Assembly: GCA_050084515.1 (NCBI GenBank)
Contig: CM114273.1
Span: forward strand, 18,910,001-18,974,000
Direction: 5' to 3'
From: Blasia pusilla
Lineage: Eukaryota > Marchantiophyta > Marchantiopsida > Blasiales
DNA: 64,000 nucleotides
Made by a program: the position numbers and the translations under genes. Under the pieces are notes generated by a model that did not search any database, had not been told where the DNA came from, and saw nothing but the letters and a program-made list of their open reading frames with translations. Below are positions 47,987 to 57,850 of this stretch, piece after piece. Positions within the stretch are counted from its first letter, which is position 1; the number at the start of each line of letters is the position of its first letter.

Positions 47987-48670
47987 AACCAGTTGTAGGC
48001 TTCTTTTCTTGTCTAAGATGTGCAAGATTCCTACTACCTGTGGGATTGCCATTTCGGATTCCCAACCCGTTAGATCGTCGTGGGTGCAGGGTGGAAGAAA
48101 ATCACTTCTAAAAATCTTTCATTTCTTATGGTGAGCTTTCTTACGAGTTGGGAGGGGTGCACCTTCTCGGTTTCTGAGCCTTAGGATCTGATTTTTTCAC
48201 ATTTCAGAAAGTTGGTCTTGAGCAGACACCATTCATAACCGACACAAAGTTGGTTATGGGGCAATTTAGGGGAGGCCATGATGCAAGCAACAATCCCTGC
48301 AAAAAGAGAGGTACCCATCCGGGTGGTCCTCCAACAAAAATACCAAGGGCACTGCTTTTTGTTGATCGATACAGGGAATGTTAAGAAACTTAGGCTCACA
48401 TGGACAGTGATGGAAAAATGTTTAGGGTGGTCTTATGATGTCTCCTTTTTTCTCGCCCCCAAGAAAGAGGAGGTTTTTTTAGGGCCAAATGTGGACCACT
48501 ACCTACTCTCTTCTAAAGATTTCCTGAATTTGAAAGCAAACGAAAATTTCAAATATGTCAAAAAGTTTTGAAGAGAGGAGGCGGATTTGGACCTTTTTCT
48601 TGAAGAGAGACTCTCCTCTCTTCCTCTCTTCCTCTCCTCTCTTACTCTCTCCTGCCAGAATACCAGCCCC
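47987..48670 (+). mobile_element. T3: gene-2-side terminal region
   Basis: Conserved subterminal block. The plus-strand frame 48278-48571 (97 codons) reads QQKYQGHCFLLIDTGNV, MEKCLGWSYDVSFFLAP and GPNVDHYLLSSKDFLNL and ends before the GA-rich TIR. The same block lies at 15930-16260 (T1), 27000-27240 (T2) and 55900-56280 (T5), where frames differ, so coding status is doubtful. The TIR and tip close at 48670. Confidence 0.7.
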
Positions 48671-50408
48671 CAAGGAGGATGTGGCGAAGAAAGTAGCCGA
48701 GGTCTACAGAAACTCTCCGGGTTCAAAGCCCGGAGTGATCAAGCTCACAACGGCATCACAAATTTGTGAACAATTGCTTGGAATCCCTGGACTGGGCGGT
48801 TGAGGAGAAACAACTCTGGGAAAATCTCGCATTTCTCGCTGATCGTGAATGCTTCCGGAATTTGCTGCGTCAGATACGAGTCCTGGATGGAAAGACGGCC
48901 AAAATGGATGCCATCGCCACAATCAAGGCCAACTCCAAATTTCCATTCATTCAGAGATGGCAGTTCATGGGCCAAGGAGGCGAGGGATCTAGGGCCTATG
49001 TCTTCAAAATGTCAACCACAGGTCCGTCGAGTGGCCTCGATCTTATAGATTGAATGAGGGAAGGGGAAGATCTTTACGGGAGCTGGGTAAGCTTTGATAT
49101 TTGCTACAGAGTGCTGAACGGATGGTTGACGATGGGTGCTCACGTTTATGACCGTGTGGAGAAGGGACTCAAAACTATATTTGTCTGTGAAGTAAAGGCA
49201 AAAGACGTTGGCAGTTTGAAGATGTGCTGGTTACTCTTATTGGAGGTGGTGAAGGAAAACAAAAGGCCACCTCCGGAAATTTATGGGTTCATGGCGGACA
49301 ATGCAAAATCTGGGTGGATTGCTATCCGGGAAGTGTTCTGGGGTGGAGAGGTTCAACCGGAGAGGGAAAGGTCGGATGCTTTCCATTGGCAACAGTCTGT
49401 GACCCGGTACACCAAATCTTGCATCAAGGAGAATAAGAGGACACATCATGTCACTCTACTCGAACGCTGCAAGGAAAGCAAAACCTTGAAGCAGGCCATG
49501 GAATGCCAGGAAGAACTTCTTGGGTGGTGGAGGAAGCATGCGATTGAGGGGAAGAACAAAGAGTTGTGCTCTTGGTTGAGTTGGTGGACTGTACGTATGA
49601 GACAATGGGGAAACTTCATGCGGCAGGTGAGTTCACTATTTTGTCTTGTCAATCTCACGCTGAGAATTGTTTGTAAAGTTGTAGCTCAGGGTGAGAAGCG
49701 TGGGAATTATATGGATTTCAAAACCAAGAAACCAAGCAAGCTGTCGGATGCGACGGGTTGCCTGAGTGTGCAACCCGACAGAAACCGACGGGTTGCCCAA
49801 GTGTGCAACCCGATGGAAACCGACGGATTGCCCAAGGGTGCAACCCGACAGAAACGGACGGGTTGCATCCAGATGTTTGGTGCAACCCGAGTGTGCAACC
49901 CGTCGGGACCCGACGGGTCACAGAGTCGTTCATGGGATGCCTCGGCCTTGCAACCCCTCGGGTTCCCACGGGTTGCAGTAGGTGGGTTTAAGGTTACAAC
50001 ACGTCGGGACCCGACGGGTCGCAGAGTCGTTCATGGGATGCCTCGGGCCTACAACCCATCTGGTTCCGACAGGTTGCTTAATTCTTTGACTCCTGAGTTA
50101 TTTTCGTTCCCTTCTAACATTGCCGTTGTTGCGTGGATTGAACGTTCATGAAAATGCCCTCGCCCCAACACAAGTGGAGCGAAAGTGTTCATTCCTCTTG
50201 AGGTCGTCACAAGCATGCCAACAAATTTCACTTGTGGAGGCATGCCAACAAGACAGGCAAGAGCAATGCTACAGATCCGCAAAGCATCCCATATATTTCT
50301 CACAAAAGGCATAACAAAAGGAAAAGGGCCGTCGATCTACGAGCTCTATGTCAGGGCGGCTGTGAGATCAGGTGATGAAAAATTGTATGTCGAAGCCTTC
50401 AACCGGTC
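48671..50408 (+). pseudogene. T2 gene 1, middle part: transposase core
   Basis: Continues T2's gene 1 after T3. The frame holds VAKKVAEVYRNSPGSK, then AVEEKQLWENLAFLAD. One TGA at about 49051 stands where T1 has CGA, a C-to-T change at a CpG. From 49054 a long open frame reads SFDICYRVLNGWLTM (likely first catalytic Asp), TIFVCEVKAKD, GFMADNAKSGWIAIREVF (second Asp) and DAFHWQQS, then WWRKH and LSWWTVRMRQWG. These blocks match the DDE/RNase H-fold core of Mutator-like transposases that cut and join transposon ends. The frame runs through the 5' splice site GGCAG/GTGAGT (about 49625) into the intron, so the apparent 365-codon ORF is longer than the exon. The next exon begins around 50170 and is cut at about 50408. 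Confidence 0.82.
49745..50090. repeat. Palindromes in intron of T2 gene 1
   Basis: About nine copies, including four in close tandem (49755-49900) with centres GAAAC and GGGACCC. T1 has only three or four at this intron, so copy number changed. Confidence 0.87.
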
Positions 50409-50964
50409 CACTTGTAAGTGGACAATCTTACAAGTGTCGGTTTTAGACTCGTAGACGGGGGAAGTTCGGAGCATGTTCGCATTACAGAGACCTTCGCATT
50501 TCGTATTCAACCCAAGATTGATGTCAACATGTACCCGGAGAAGGTGGATGATCTCAATCCATTATTTCTGTTTGAGTCTAGAAATGGGGTGAAGAGAAAC
50601 AGAATGTGCAGGCCAACGGTGGAGAGAGCAAAGCAAATTGCAGCAGCTCGGGAGGCAAAAATGGAGATCATCGCCACGAAAGATGTCTTGAGTGGCAATG
50701 GAATAGGAAGGATGTATTGGGTCAGGAACAATACTGTAAATTCAAGTATCACAGGGGGTGTATGTGGTGCACATCTGTTGCTTTCCCACATGTTCATGTG
50801 ATGACTTTGTCCAAAGAGAGACAAGTGGCAAAAGGTATTTCCCTTGTAAGCACATGTACTATGTGTTGCTGGTAGTTTTAAGAGAGTCGGAGGTAGGAGT
50901 AGGAATCCACCAACCAATTCTGTCCCTCAAAGAAGTTCGAAGTATTTTAAACAAACCACTTTGA
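50409..50964 (+). pseudogene. T1 gene 1, 3' part: transposase C-terminus with SWIM zinc finger
   Basis: Sequence resumes at the point corresponding to T1's break at 26790. The frame 50418-50801 reads VDNLTSVGFRL-like text, VDDLNPLFLFESRNGVKR and GIGRMYWVRNNT. The next frame carries ICCFPTCSCDDF and, after 13 residues, FPCKHMYYVLLVVL, giving C-x-C...C-x-H of a SWIM finger. It ends NKPL at a TGA at 50964. One frameshift near 50740 separates the two parts. The SWIM finger would bind DNA or protein next to the catalytic core. Assignment to T1 rather than T2 rests on the T1 target duplication at 51357 and on homology continuity. Confidence 0.78.
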
Positions 50965-51356
50965 GGATGCAAAGGAGGTTTTAGATTGTACTTTTTTTTC
51001 TTCTCAACCTTAACTTCGAGCTTGAACTCTATTCAGCCCCGGGAAAATGATAGATTATTTCGAGACCTTGGATGGAAAAAGTGATTGGTTCCACACTTAT
51101 GATTCCATTGATTTTTCAGTTTTCTAAATTTTGTGCAATTTGCAACTCGTCGGACTCAAAGGGGTTGCCAAAATATGGAAGAGGAAAAAAAAACTGTGGG
51201 AGTGCTTAATATATGAACAAAAAACTGCAAAAAAATTCAAACAAAAATTTTCCTCTCTTCAACCCAACGGAAACTCTCTTAAAAAAAAGTATCTATTTCG
51301 GTTGAAGGTAGTTTCCTCTCTCCTCTCTCCTCTCTTCCTCTCCTCTTACCGCACCT

Positions 51357-51365
51357 CCATGGAGT
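51357..51365. repeat. Target-site duplication of T1, right copy
   Basis: CCATGGAGT, matching 15753-15761. Confidence 0.85.
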
Positions 51366-51990
51366 GCTATGCGTTTGACAATTTGGTTTCACCATTCTCT
51401 CAACCACTGAGAAATGTATGCATCAAGAAGAAAATATGATGAGACTGAGAGAAAAATTGAAGAAAAAGGTTGATAGCGATCAGGAGTAAAGAGGAACTGA
51501 TGCACCCATGTGCCTTCATTCAGACCCTAAATGTCGGAATCCCAAGGTTGCACCCCTTCCAACCCGTCGGAATCCAATGGGTTGCACCTCTTGCAAGCAA
51601 GCACACCACAACAAAAGAAGGATCTTGAGAAGTGATTCCATTCCATCCTGCAACCCATGAGAATCCGACAGGTAGTAGGAATCCAACACGTCTCTGAAAT
51701 ACCGTGTTAGAGAAGAATGGTGTGACGATAATGGGGGAACGAGGAAAAAGTGAAGAAGCCTGCCAAAATGCCTAAAAAGTTGGACTTACAAGAAAAGAGT
51801 GGGATCAATCAAGCAGCCAACCTGTCGAAATTTGACAAGTTGCCTGCAAGGGGTTTAAAATATCGTGACAAGTTGCAACCCGTCGAAATCCGACGGGTTG
51901 CAAAATAAATAGCCTCAAGTAGATAGACCAACACAATCAACAAGAACAAAAAACAATTCAGCAAAAGTTTACAAAAACCATCATGGTTCT
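51366..51990. other. T4: subterminal region resuming right of T1
   Basis: About 115 bp without clear similarity, then from about 51480 the GAGTAAAGAGGAACTGATG block and CTCCAACACGTC-type 3' module shared with T1 and T5. A few palindromes occur at 51535-51600 and 51820-51900. No gene. Confidence 0.6.
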
Positions 51991-52979
51991 AAAACTTTGT
52001 GTCCTTTATTACATCCAAGGGAAGCTCGGAAATGTACATTTGATCTAGTCTATGATTTCTTCAACCTCGTCATCTACAAATTCACTCACAACTCTCCTAG
52101 GTTCCTGTACAAAAGGAATGTCTTGGGATACAAGTGGCTCCTCTGGCCGATCGTAGACGGGGATCAAAAATGTTGGGGAATTCGAGAGCCTTGGCCCCCC
52201 CCTAGGTACACCATAATGGTCCCATGTAACATGATTTGAGTCCCAACGCCTTCCTTGGGAGTAAATCTTGTATGCGTTGCAAGGTGACATCAATCCAATA
52301 TCAATATGTGCTCCGTCCTTGGAAAGCACTAAATCCCTACTCCAAAATGCTTCAGTCAAGCTAGGTCCAATAAATCTTTGAACTCACTTGTCATCGTCCA
52401 ATAGCTCTTCCAGAATTACTCTCGGCTTTGCCCTCTCGATTTTTGGAATAGTAGGAAGTGACGTTGGTATCACTATCAATGCCGGTTTTGGAACCGGAGT
52501 TGTTGGCTTTGGAGGAGAGTTGTATACTCCCACTAGCCTCTCGTAATCCGCCTTTGCCTCTTTGCAAAGGTCAAAAAGTTCCGGCCTTCCCTCAAGGCAG
52601 AGAATGTTTCTGCCACTCTACCAAGCACCTCTGATACTCGCCCCTGATAGGCCCACTAAGTCAAAGACCAAGTCACCCGGCCTCGAACAGAGCTCGATGA
52701 GCGTTTGCATCAAGGTAGGTGACTTTTCCCTTCCTCCAAGTAAGGGGGTCCCATCTTGCATGTAAATTCATGGGGGGGAATTGTTGAGACTATCTAAGCT
52801 GTACCCATCGGAGCATGGATCCACTGGATCCGGGATCTGGAACACCTGGAAGTTGTGCTCGGGCCTTACAAAGCAGTAGACAAATGAGTGGTCCATCTGT
52901 AAACAAGCAAGTAAAAAATAATGTCAGCAAAAAGAAAAAGCTAGTAGACCGCTCGTCTACTTTCCATAAACTAACACAA

Positions 52980-53485
52980 TGTGCAAACCGTCGGGATCCG
53001 ACGGGTTGCTTTTCAACCCGTCATACTAGTCCATACTAATTACCAACTCGTCCGAACTTGGCCTATAGGCCTGACAGAACAATGACCTGTCAGAGTACGA
53101 CGGGTTGTCTTACAACTCTAAGACCCCTTTTTGGCCATGAGCAACCCGTCGGAAGTTGACATTTTGCTCATCTTGCTGGACAGAACCTCCACCGTTTCGA
53201 GTGCGATGGTTGGCTTACAACTGAATACAATTTTTTAGAGTTGAGAAGTTCCTAATATAAGAGCAACCCGTCACTTTCAGACGGGTTGCATCAATCCAGA
53301 AACATGGGGAAAAGCAGTGCTACTTGCAACCCATGGGGTTTCGACGGGTTGCAGTCAATGGAGACTTGTTGGTGAATTTGCAACCCGTCGCTTTCTAAAC
53401 GGATTGCAACACTGCAAACACAAGCTGTTGGGATCCGACGGGTTGCATGCACAGATGCAACCCGTCGGAGCCCGACGGGTTGAAT
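52980..53485. repeat. Palindrome cluster in intron 3 of T4 gene 2
   Basis: About nine copies, more diverged than in T1 (for example arms with AAACGGATTG). Confidence 0.85.
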
Positions 53486-54899
53486 TTCTGTTAAAGTAAA
53501 TTTGTTTAATAAGAGGACTTACCCGGACTTGACTCGTCGCCGATCAGAGTGGATACTCATTTTTAATTACCCATGATTGCACCGTCCTCCACTTCAGAGA
53601 CCTCTTCACGCATTGAAGGTTGAAGAGCTCATCTTTGCTCTCTCGAGTGAGGACCAAGAAACAACCCCTGTCACTCATATACGCGTCGGCAAAAGAAAAC
53701 AACAATGCAATCTGGTCGTACGAAAGCAGGACATTCCAGTTTGGGACAGTGTCAGACGGATTGTTGTCCCACAAGCGAAACCCAGAAGGAAAAACCTCCC
53801 AGTCGGACATGCCCTGTCCCATCTCCATGTCGTACATGGAGAATGCCTCTCCATCACGCGGAGAAGCCCACAATTTGCACGCTGCCGGTAATTTTTTCCA
53901 GGTACCTACATTCTTACAATTGATGAGGTACCTGTACACCATCCGCTGGGCAACTCTTTGTCGAGATGACTCGGCCGCTTGGTCTTGAAGATCACGCTTC
54001 TTCTTTGCAAAATCCTATTTTTTGAGGCTATTTCCTCATCCACATCTGCCTGAGGGAGGATGTGATTCTTGAACATCATCCGGAATCCTGGGTTTTTCGT
54101 GGGCTAATCTCTGATGTCATCAAGCCATAGTTCAAAATCTTTTGCAGCCTCAAGGTTTGCTTTCTCTGGAACTGGCTCAATCTTCTTCAGCTCCGCTTGA
54201 AGACCCAAGAGCATGGACTTCCCCAGAAGGCATAACGCGTCCCAGAATGACCATTCCCATAGCCAATGGGAGATCATTGGATCTGAAACTCCCGAAGGAT
54301 GGTGTGCCGCCTGCTTTTGGGCCTTAGTGCCCTTTTGACTGATTTTCATCAATCAGATTTTCCTAAACTCGGATATCCTAGACAGTGCAAATCTGTGCAC
54401 GCGGTCCAGAGACACTTTCTCGCCGATCCGACCATGTGGATCTTCGTCTCTCTTCCGCTGGCGCTTGATTATCGCCTTGAGCTCCTTGTAAAACTCCGCG
54501 CCAAGTTCGGGGTTGAGAATTGCAATGTAACGCTGCATCTTGCTTACAGTGTACTTTGTAGCTGCAGATACGGCAGCCTGAATAAACTTTGCATGTTTTG
54601 ACGCTGACACGTTCTCCCTTCGCTCCAGTTCCAACGAAGCACTCTTCTTGGTGGTGTGGATCTTGGACCAACATAGGATTGTGATGGCTGCATCTTGGGA
54701 AATGAAGGTATTTGCCCAAGTCTTCTTTTTTATTTGAGCTCGCTTCGCCAGCATCTCATTTACCACACTGTCGCCCAGGAATCCCTTGTACTCTGTCGGG
54801 TGCGTCGTAAGCACCTTCTTCACCCTATCGCAATCTTGGATCCAATGGTGGGTGACGTTCCCCTCGGATACAATCCTGCACATCCAAACACAAGGTAAG

Positions 54900-55710
54900 A
54901 ATACTGCAACCTATCGGGTTCCTGCAACCCGTCGGACTCCAACAGGTCGCAATTTTGTCAACCCATGGGGGTCGAAATGGTAGCACAGAGATAAATGTTG
55001 CAACCCGTCGGAGTTCGACGGGTCGCAACACGTATCTTTGTGTTACAATTATTGCAACACTCTTGAAATTTTTAGAGAGAATTGCAACTCATCGGAGTTC
55101 GACGGGTTGCACTCTCTTTTCGTGACTTTCTGGTCCAATCGATTTAGTCATTGGTTACAACTCGTCGGACTTTGACGGGTTGTAGAATAACTTCAATTAG
55201 GAGACAGGATTCTGGAAAAAAATTGCACATATCAATCCGTTGGAGTCCGAAGGGTTGCGCAATGCCTTGTAAAGCTGGAATTGGACGCCTAAAGGCAAGC
55301 TCTTGTACTCCGACCACCTAACCTAGGGGGGGAAATGCAACCCGTTGGAGTCTGACGAGTTGCTTTCGGCCAAAAATATCCAAAAAATACCGGACAGTCC
55401 ATCAACTTGTCGGACTCTGACGAGTTGCTTTTAGGCGTCTGATGACTTGTTACCTCTCGTTGTGCAACTCGTCGGAGTCCGACGGATTGCACAACAAATA
55501 AATCATGCACTCATTTTTCCACCCGTCGATGTTCGACATGCTTAAGTATCCCGGATTAATCTAGTGTGCTTGGCCACCACGCAACCCGTCGGACTCCGAC
55601 GGTTTGCTTTACTATGACATTGACCACAAACAGGATGGTGGCAAGAGACTCAAATCATTCCTGCCCATCTTTAAGCTTTCCAATAATTCAACCCGTCTGA
55701 TTTTGACAGG
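54900..55710. repeat. Palindrome cluster in intron 2 of T4 gene 2
   Basis: About ten copies in an 870-bp intron (54876-55745), with spacers only loosely like T1's ~65-bp unit. Confidence 0.85.
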
Positions 55711-55810
55711 TTGAAGATATCAAACTTAAGGAAGAGGAAACTTACGTATTCATCGCATGCATTGCCATTTCCATCGTTGCCATGTGATGAGGAAATGGAT
55801 AGAGCACGAC

Positions 55811-57340
55811 GGGGGCTGGTATTCTGGCAGGAGAGAGGAAGAGAGGAGAGTCTCTCTTAAAAAAAAGGGCCAAATCTGCCTCCTCTCTTGAATTTTTTTT
55901 GACAAATTTGAAAATTTTTTTTGCTTTCAAATTCATGAAATCTTTAGAAGAGAGTAGGTCGTGGTCCACATTCGGGCCTAAAGAAACCTCCTTTTTCCAG
56001 GGGGCGAAAAAAAGAAGACATCATAAGACCACTACAAACATTTTTCCATCACTCTCCATGTGAGCCTAAGTTTCTTAATATTGCCTTTCTTAGTCTACAG
56101 TAAGTTGTGCCCAAGGGTATTTTTGTTGGAGGACCACCCGGATGTGCATCGGTACGATGCCAACCTCTCTTTTTGCAGGGATTGTTGCCTGCATCATGGC
56201 CTCCCCTGAATTGCCCCATAATGAATGGTGTCTGCTCAAGACCAACTTTGTGAAATGTGAACACACAAGACGATAATTGAACCAAAAGATTGTTAGCTGT
56301 CTGGAGTAAAGAGGAACTGATGTCCCTTCATTAAGATCCTAAATCTGAGAAACCGAGAAGCTGCACCCCTCCCAGCCCGTCGGAATTTTACAGGTTGCAA
56401 CTCTTGTAACCCGTCGGAATCAGATGGCTTGCACCCTTTGCGAGCAAACTCACCATAACAAAGGAAAGATTTTGAGAAGTGATTCCATTCCATCCTGCAC
56501 CCACAAAAATCCAACAGCTTGGGAATCCGAAATAGCAATCCGATAGGTAGTAGGAATTTAGCACGTCTTAGAGAAGAAAAGAAGCCTACAACTGGTTTGA
56601 TGATACTCGGGGAATGAGCCAAAAGCAAAGAAGCCCGCCACAATGCCTCAGAAGTTGGTCTCACAGGGAAAGAGTCTGATCACTCAAGCAGCCAATCTGT
56701 CGAAATCTGACAACTTGCTTGGAAATGGTTAAAAAGTTGTAGTGGTCAAAAAGTGAAAAGTTGCAACCCGTCGAAATCCGACAGGTTGCAAAAAAACATT
56801 ATGAGTAGCTAGACAAACACAATCAATAAGTCCCAAAAAAATATTCAGCAAACTTTTACAAACACCATTATCGTTTGAAAAAATCTTGTCCTTTATTACA
56901 TCCGAAGGAAGCTCGGAAATGTACATTTGATCTAGTCTATGATTTCTTCAGCCTCGTCATCTACAAATTTACTCCTAACTCTCCTAAATTCCTGTACAAA
57001 AGGAATGTCCTGGGATACAAGTGGCTACTCTAGCCGATTGTAGACGAGGATCGAAAATGTTGGCGAATTTTAGAGCCTTGGCCCCCCCCTAGGTACACCA
57101 TAACGGTCCCATGTAACCTGATTTGAGTCCCACTGCTTTCCTTGACAATATATCTTGTACGCTCTACAAGGTGACACCCATCCAATATCAATATGTGCTC
57201 CGTCCTTGGGACCACCATTATGGCAATCCAATAGGTAGTAGGAATCCAACACGTCTTAGAGAAGAGAAGAAGCCTATGACGTGTTTGACGATACTAGGGG
57301 AAGGAGCCAAAGTGAAGAAGCCTGCCAGAATGCCTCTAAA
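55811..57340 (-). repeat. T5: terminal region and 3' module
   Basis: TIR, conserved subterminal block (FHKVGLEQTPFI frame at 56049-56285), two GTAGTAGGAATCC modules and an exon-5-like frame (57030-57252: DCHNGGPKDGAHIDIGW, WDSNQVTWDRYGVPRGG). As in T1, no stand-alone gene can be confirmed. Confidence 0.6.
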
Positions 57341-57474
57341 GTTGGGCTTGGGCCGAACAAAGCAGTAAGCAAAGGAGTGGTCCATCTGTAAAGAAGCATG
57401 TTGGAAACGATGTTAGCAACAAGAAAGAGCTACTTGACCGCTGGTCTACTCTCAGTATGGTGAAACTATGTGCA

Positions 57475-57850
57475 ACACGTCCCCAAAGAACTTCGTTATA
57501 GTCCTAACATTGGAGCAACCTCTCGGAGTCCGATGGGTTGTTTTACAAGTGTTAGTGATTTTTTTTGCCATGAGCAACCCGTCGGAAGCCGACAGGTTGC
57601 TGGCTTAGAGCAGCCCATGGTTGGTTAAGAGCAACCAGTCGCTTTCTGACGGGATGCATCATTCCAGAAACACAAGGAAAAACATAAGCACTTGCAACCC
57701 GTCGGGTTCCAACGGGTTGGATTCACCTAGTGGAGACTTGTGGTAAATTTGCAACCCGTTGCTTTCAGACGGATTGCAACACCACAGTCACCAGCTCAGA
57801 CGATCTGACGGGTTGCATGCAGAGATGCAACCCATCGGAGCAGGAAAAAT
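57475..57850. repeat. Palindrome cluster in intron 3 of T5 gene 2
   Basis: About eight copies in T1's order with centres GAAGCC, CTTTC and GGTTCC. Confidence 0.85.

Larger units (their letters stand above)
34551..48670. mobile_element. T3: MULE-like transposon inside T2, both ends present
   Basis: Inserted in inverted orientation relative to T1 and T2. The left tip AGGAGCGGTAAGAGGAGAGG (34551) is the gene-1-side end. The right end, read inward on the minus strand, is GGGGCTGGTATTCTGGCAGG from 48670. The flanks carry the direct repeat CAAGGAGGATG (34540-34550 and 48671-48681), 10-11 bp. T1 at about 24720-24732 shows the same site uninterrupted, an in-window empty-site proof. Total 14,120 bp, of which 2,007 bp is a later LTR insertion plus its duplication. 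Gene 1 is on minus and gene 2 on plus. Confidence 0.92.
26791..50408. mobile_element. T2: MULE-like transposon inside T1, right end lost
   Basis: The left terminus begins around 26791 with a decayed tip (GGTGGTATTCGACAG), then GTAAGAGAGGAGAGGAAGAGAGG and the standard subterminal sequence. Gene 2 runs on minus (28512-33097) and gene 1 on plus (34251 on). T3 interrupts gene 1 at 34550/48671. Around 50408 T2's gene 1 changes abruptly from the CTTCAACCGGT stretch to sequence that in T3 lies about 640 bp further on. That later sequence is exactly where T1 should resume. I infer that a deletion removed T2's last exons, its right TIR and the right target duplication. Confidence 0.72.
15762..51356. 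mobile_element. T1: MULE-like transposon, host of T2 and T3
   Basis: Left tip GGGGGCTGATATTCTGG at 15762. Right tip (read inward on the minus strand) AGGTGCGGTAAGAGGAGAGG ends at 51356. Both are flanked by the 9-bp direct repeat CCATGGAGT (15753-15761 and 51357-51365), the typical Mutator-superfamily duplication length. The left end carries gene 2 (minus strand) and the right end gene 1 (plus strand). Gene 1 is interrupted at 26790 by T2 and resumes near 50409. Without insertions the element would be about 12 kb. The two TIRs match mainly in the ~40-bp GA-rich block next to the tips. Confidence 0.85.
52045..55810 (-). pseudogene. T4 gene 2, 3' half: methyltransferase exons
   Basis: Exon 2 tail (55746-55810, FPHHMATMEMAMHAMN) is cut by T5. 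Exon 3 (53523-54875) is mostly open: SEGNVTHHWIQDCDRVKK, KKTWANTFISQDA and SHWLWEWSFWDAL. It lacks about 670 bp in the middle, joining MSDWEV directly to FPSGFRLWD, so the Asp-containing half of motif IV is lost, although SDRGCFLVL remains. Exon 4 (52388-52896) keeps MDHSFVYCFVRPEHNFQ, RPGDLVFDLVGLSGAS and NILCLEGRPELFDL, with Glu at the motif II position, but has a stop in the GAW-x-SGR stretch and a frameshift. Exon 5 here is long and fully open (52045 to about 52346): KDGAHIDIGLMSPC, WDSNHVTWDHYGVPRGG, RPEEPLVSQDI and VDDEVEEIID. This may be the ancestral C-terminus. Confidence 0.75.

Noticed and set aside
49054-50151. The 365-codon frame as a complete gene
   Set aside because: Only the first ~190 codons match the transposase. 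It then reads through a GTGAGT splice donor into palindrome repeats.
51340-51356. Right end of T2
   Set aside because: The flanking CCATGGAGT pairs with the left flank of T1 at 15753, not with T2's left flank at 26790.
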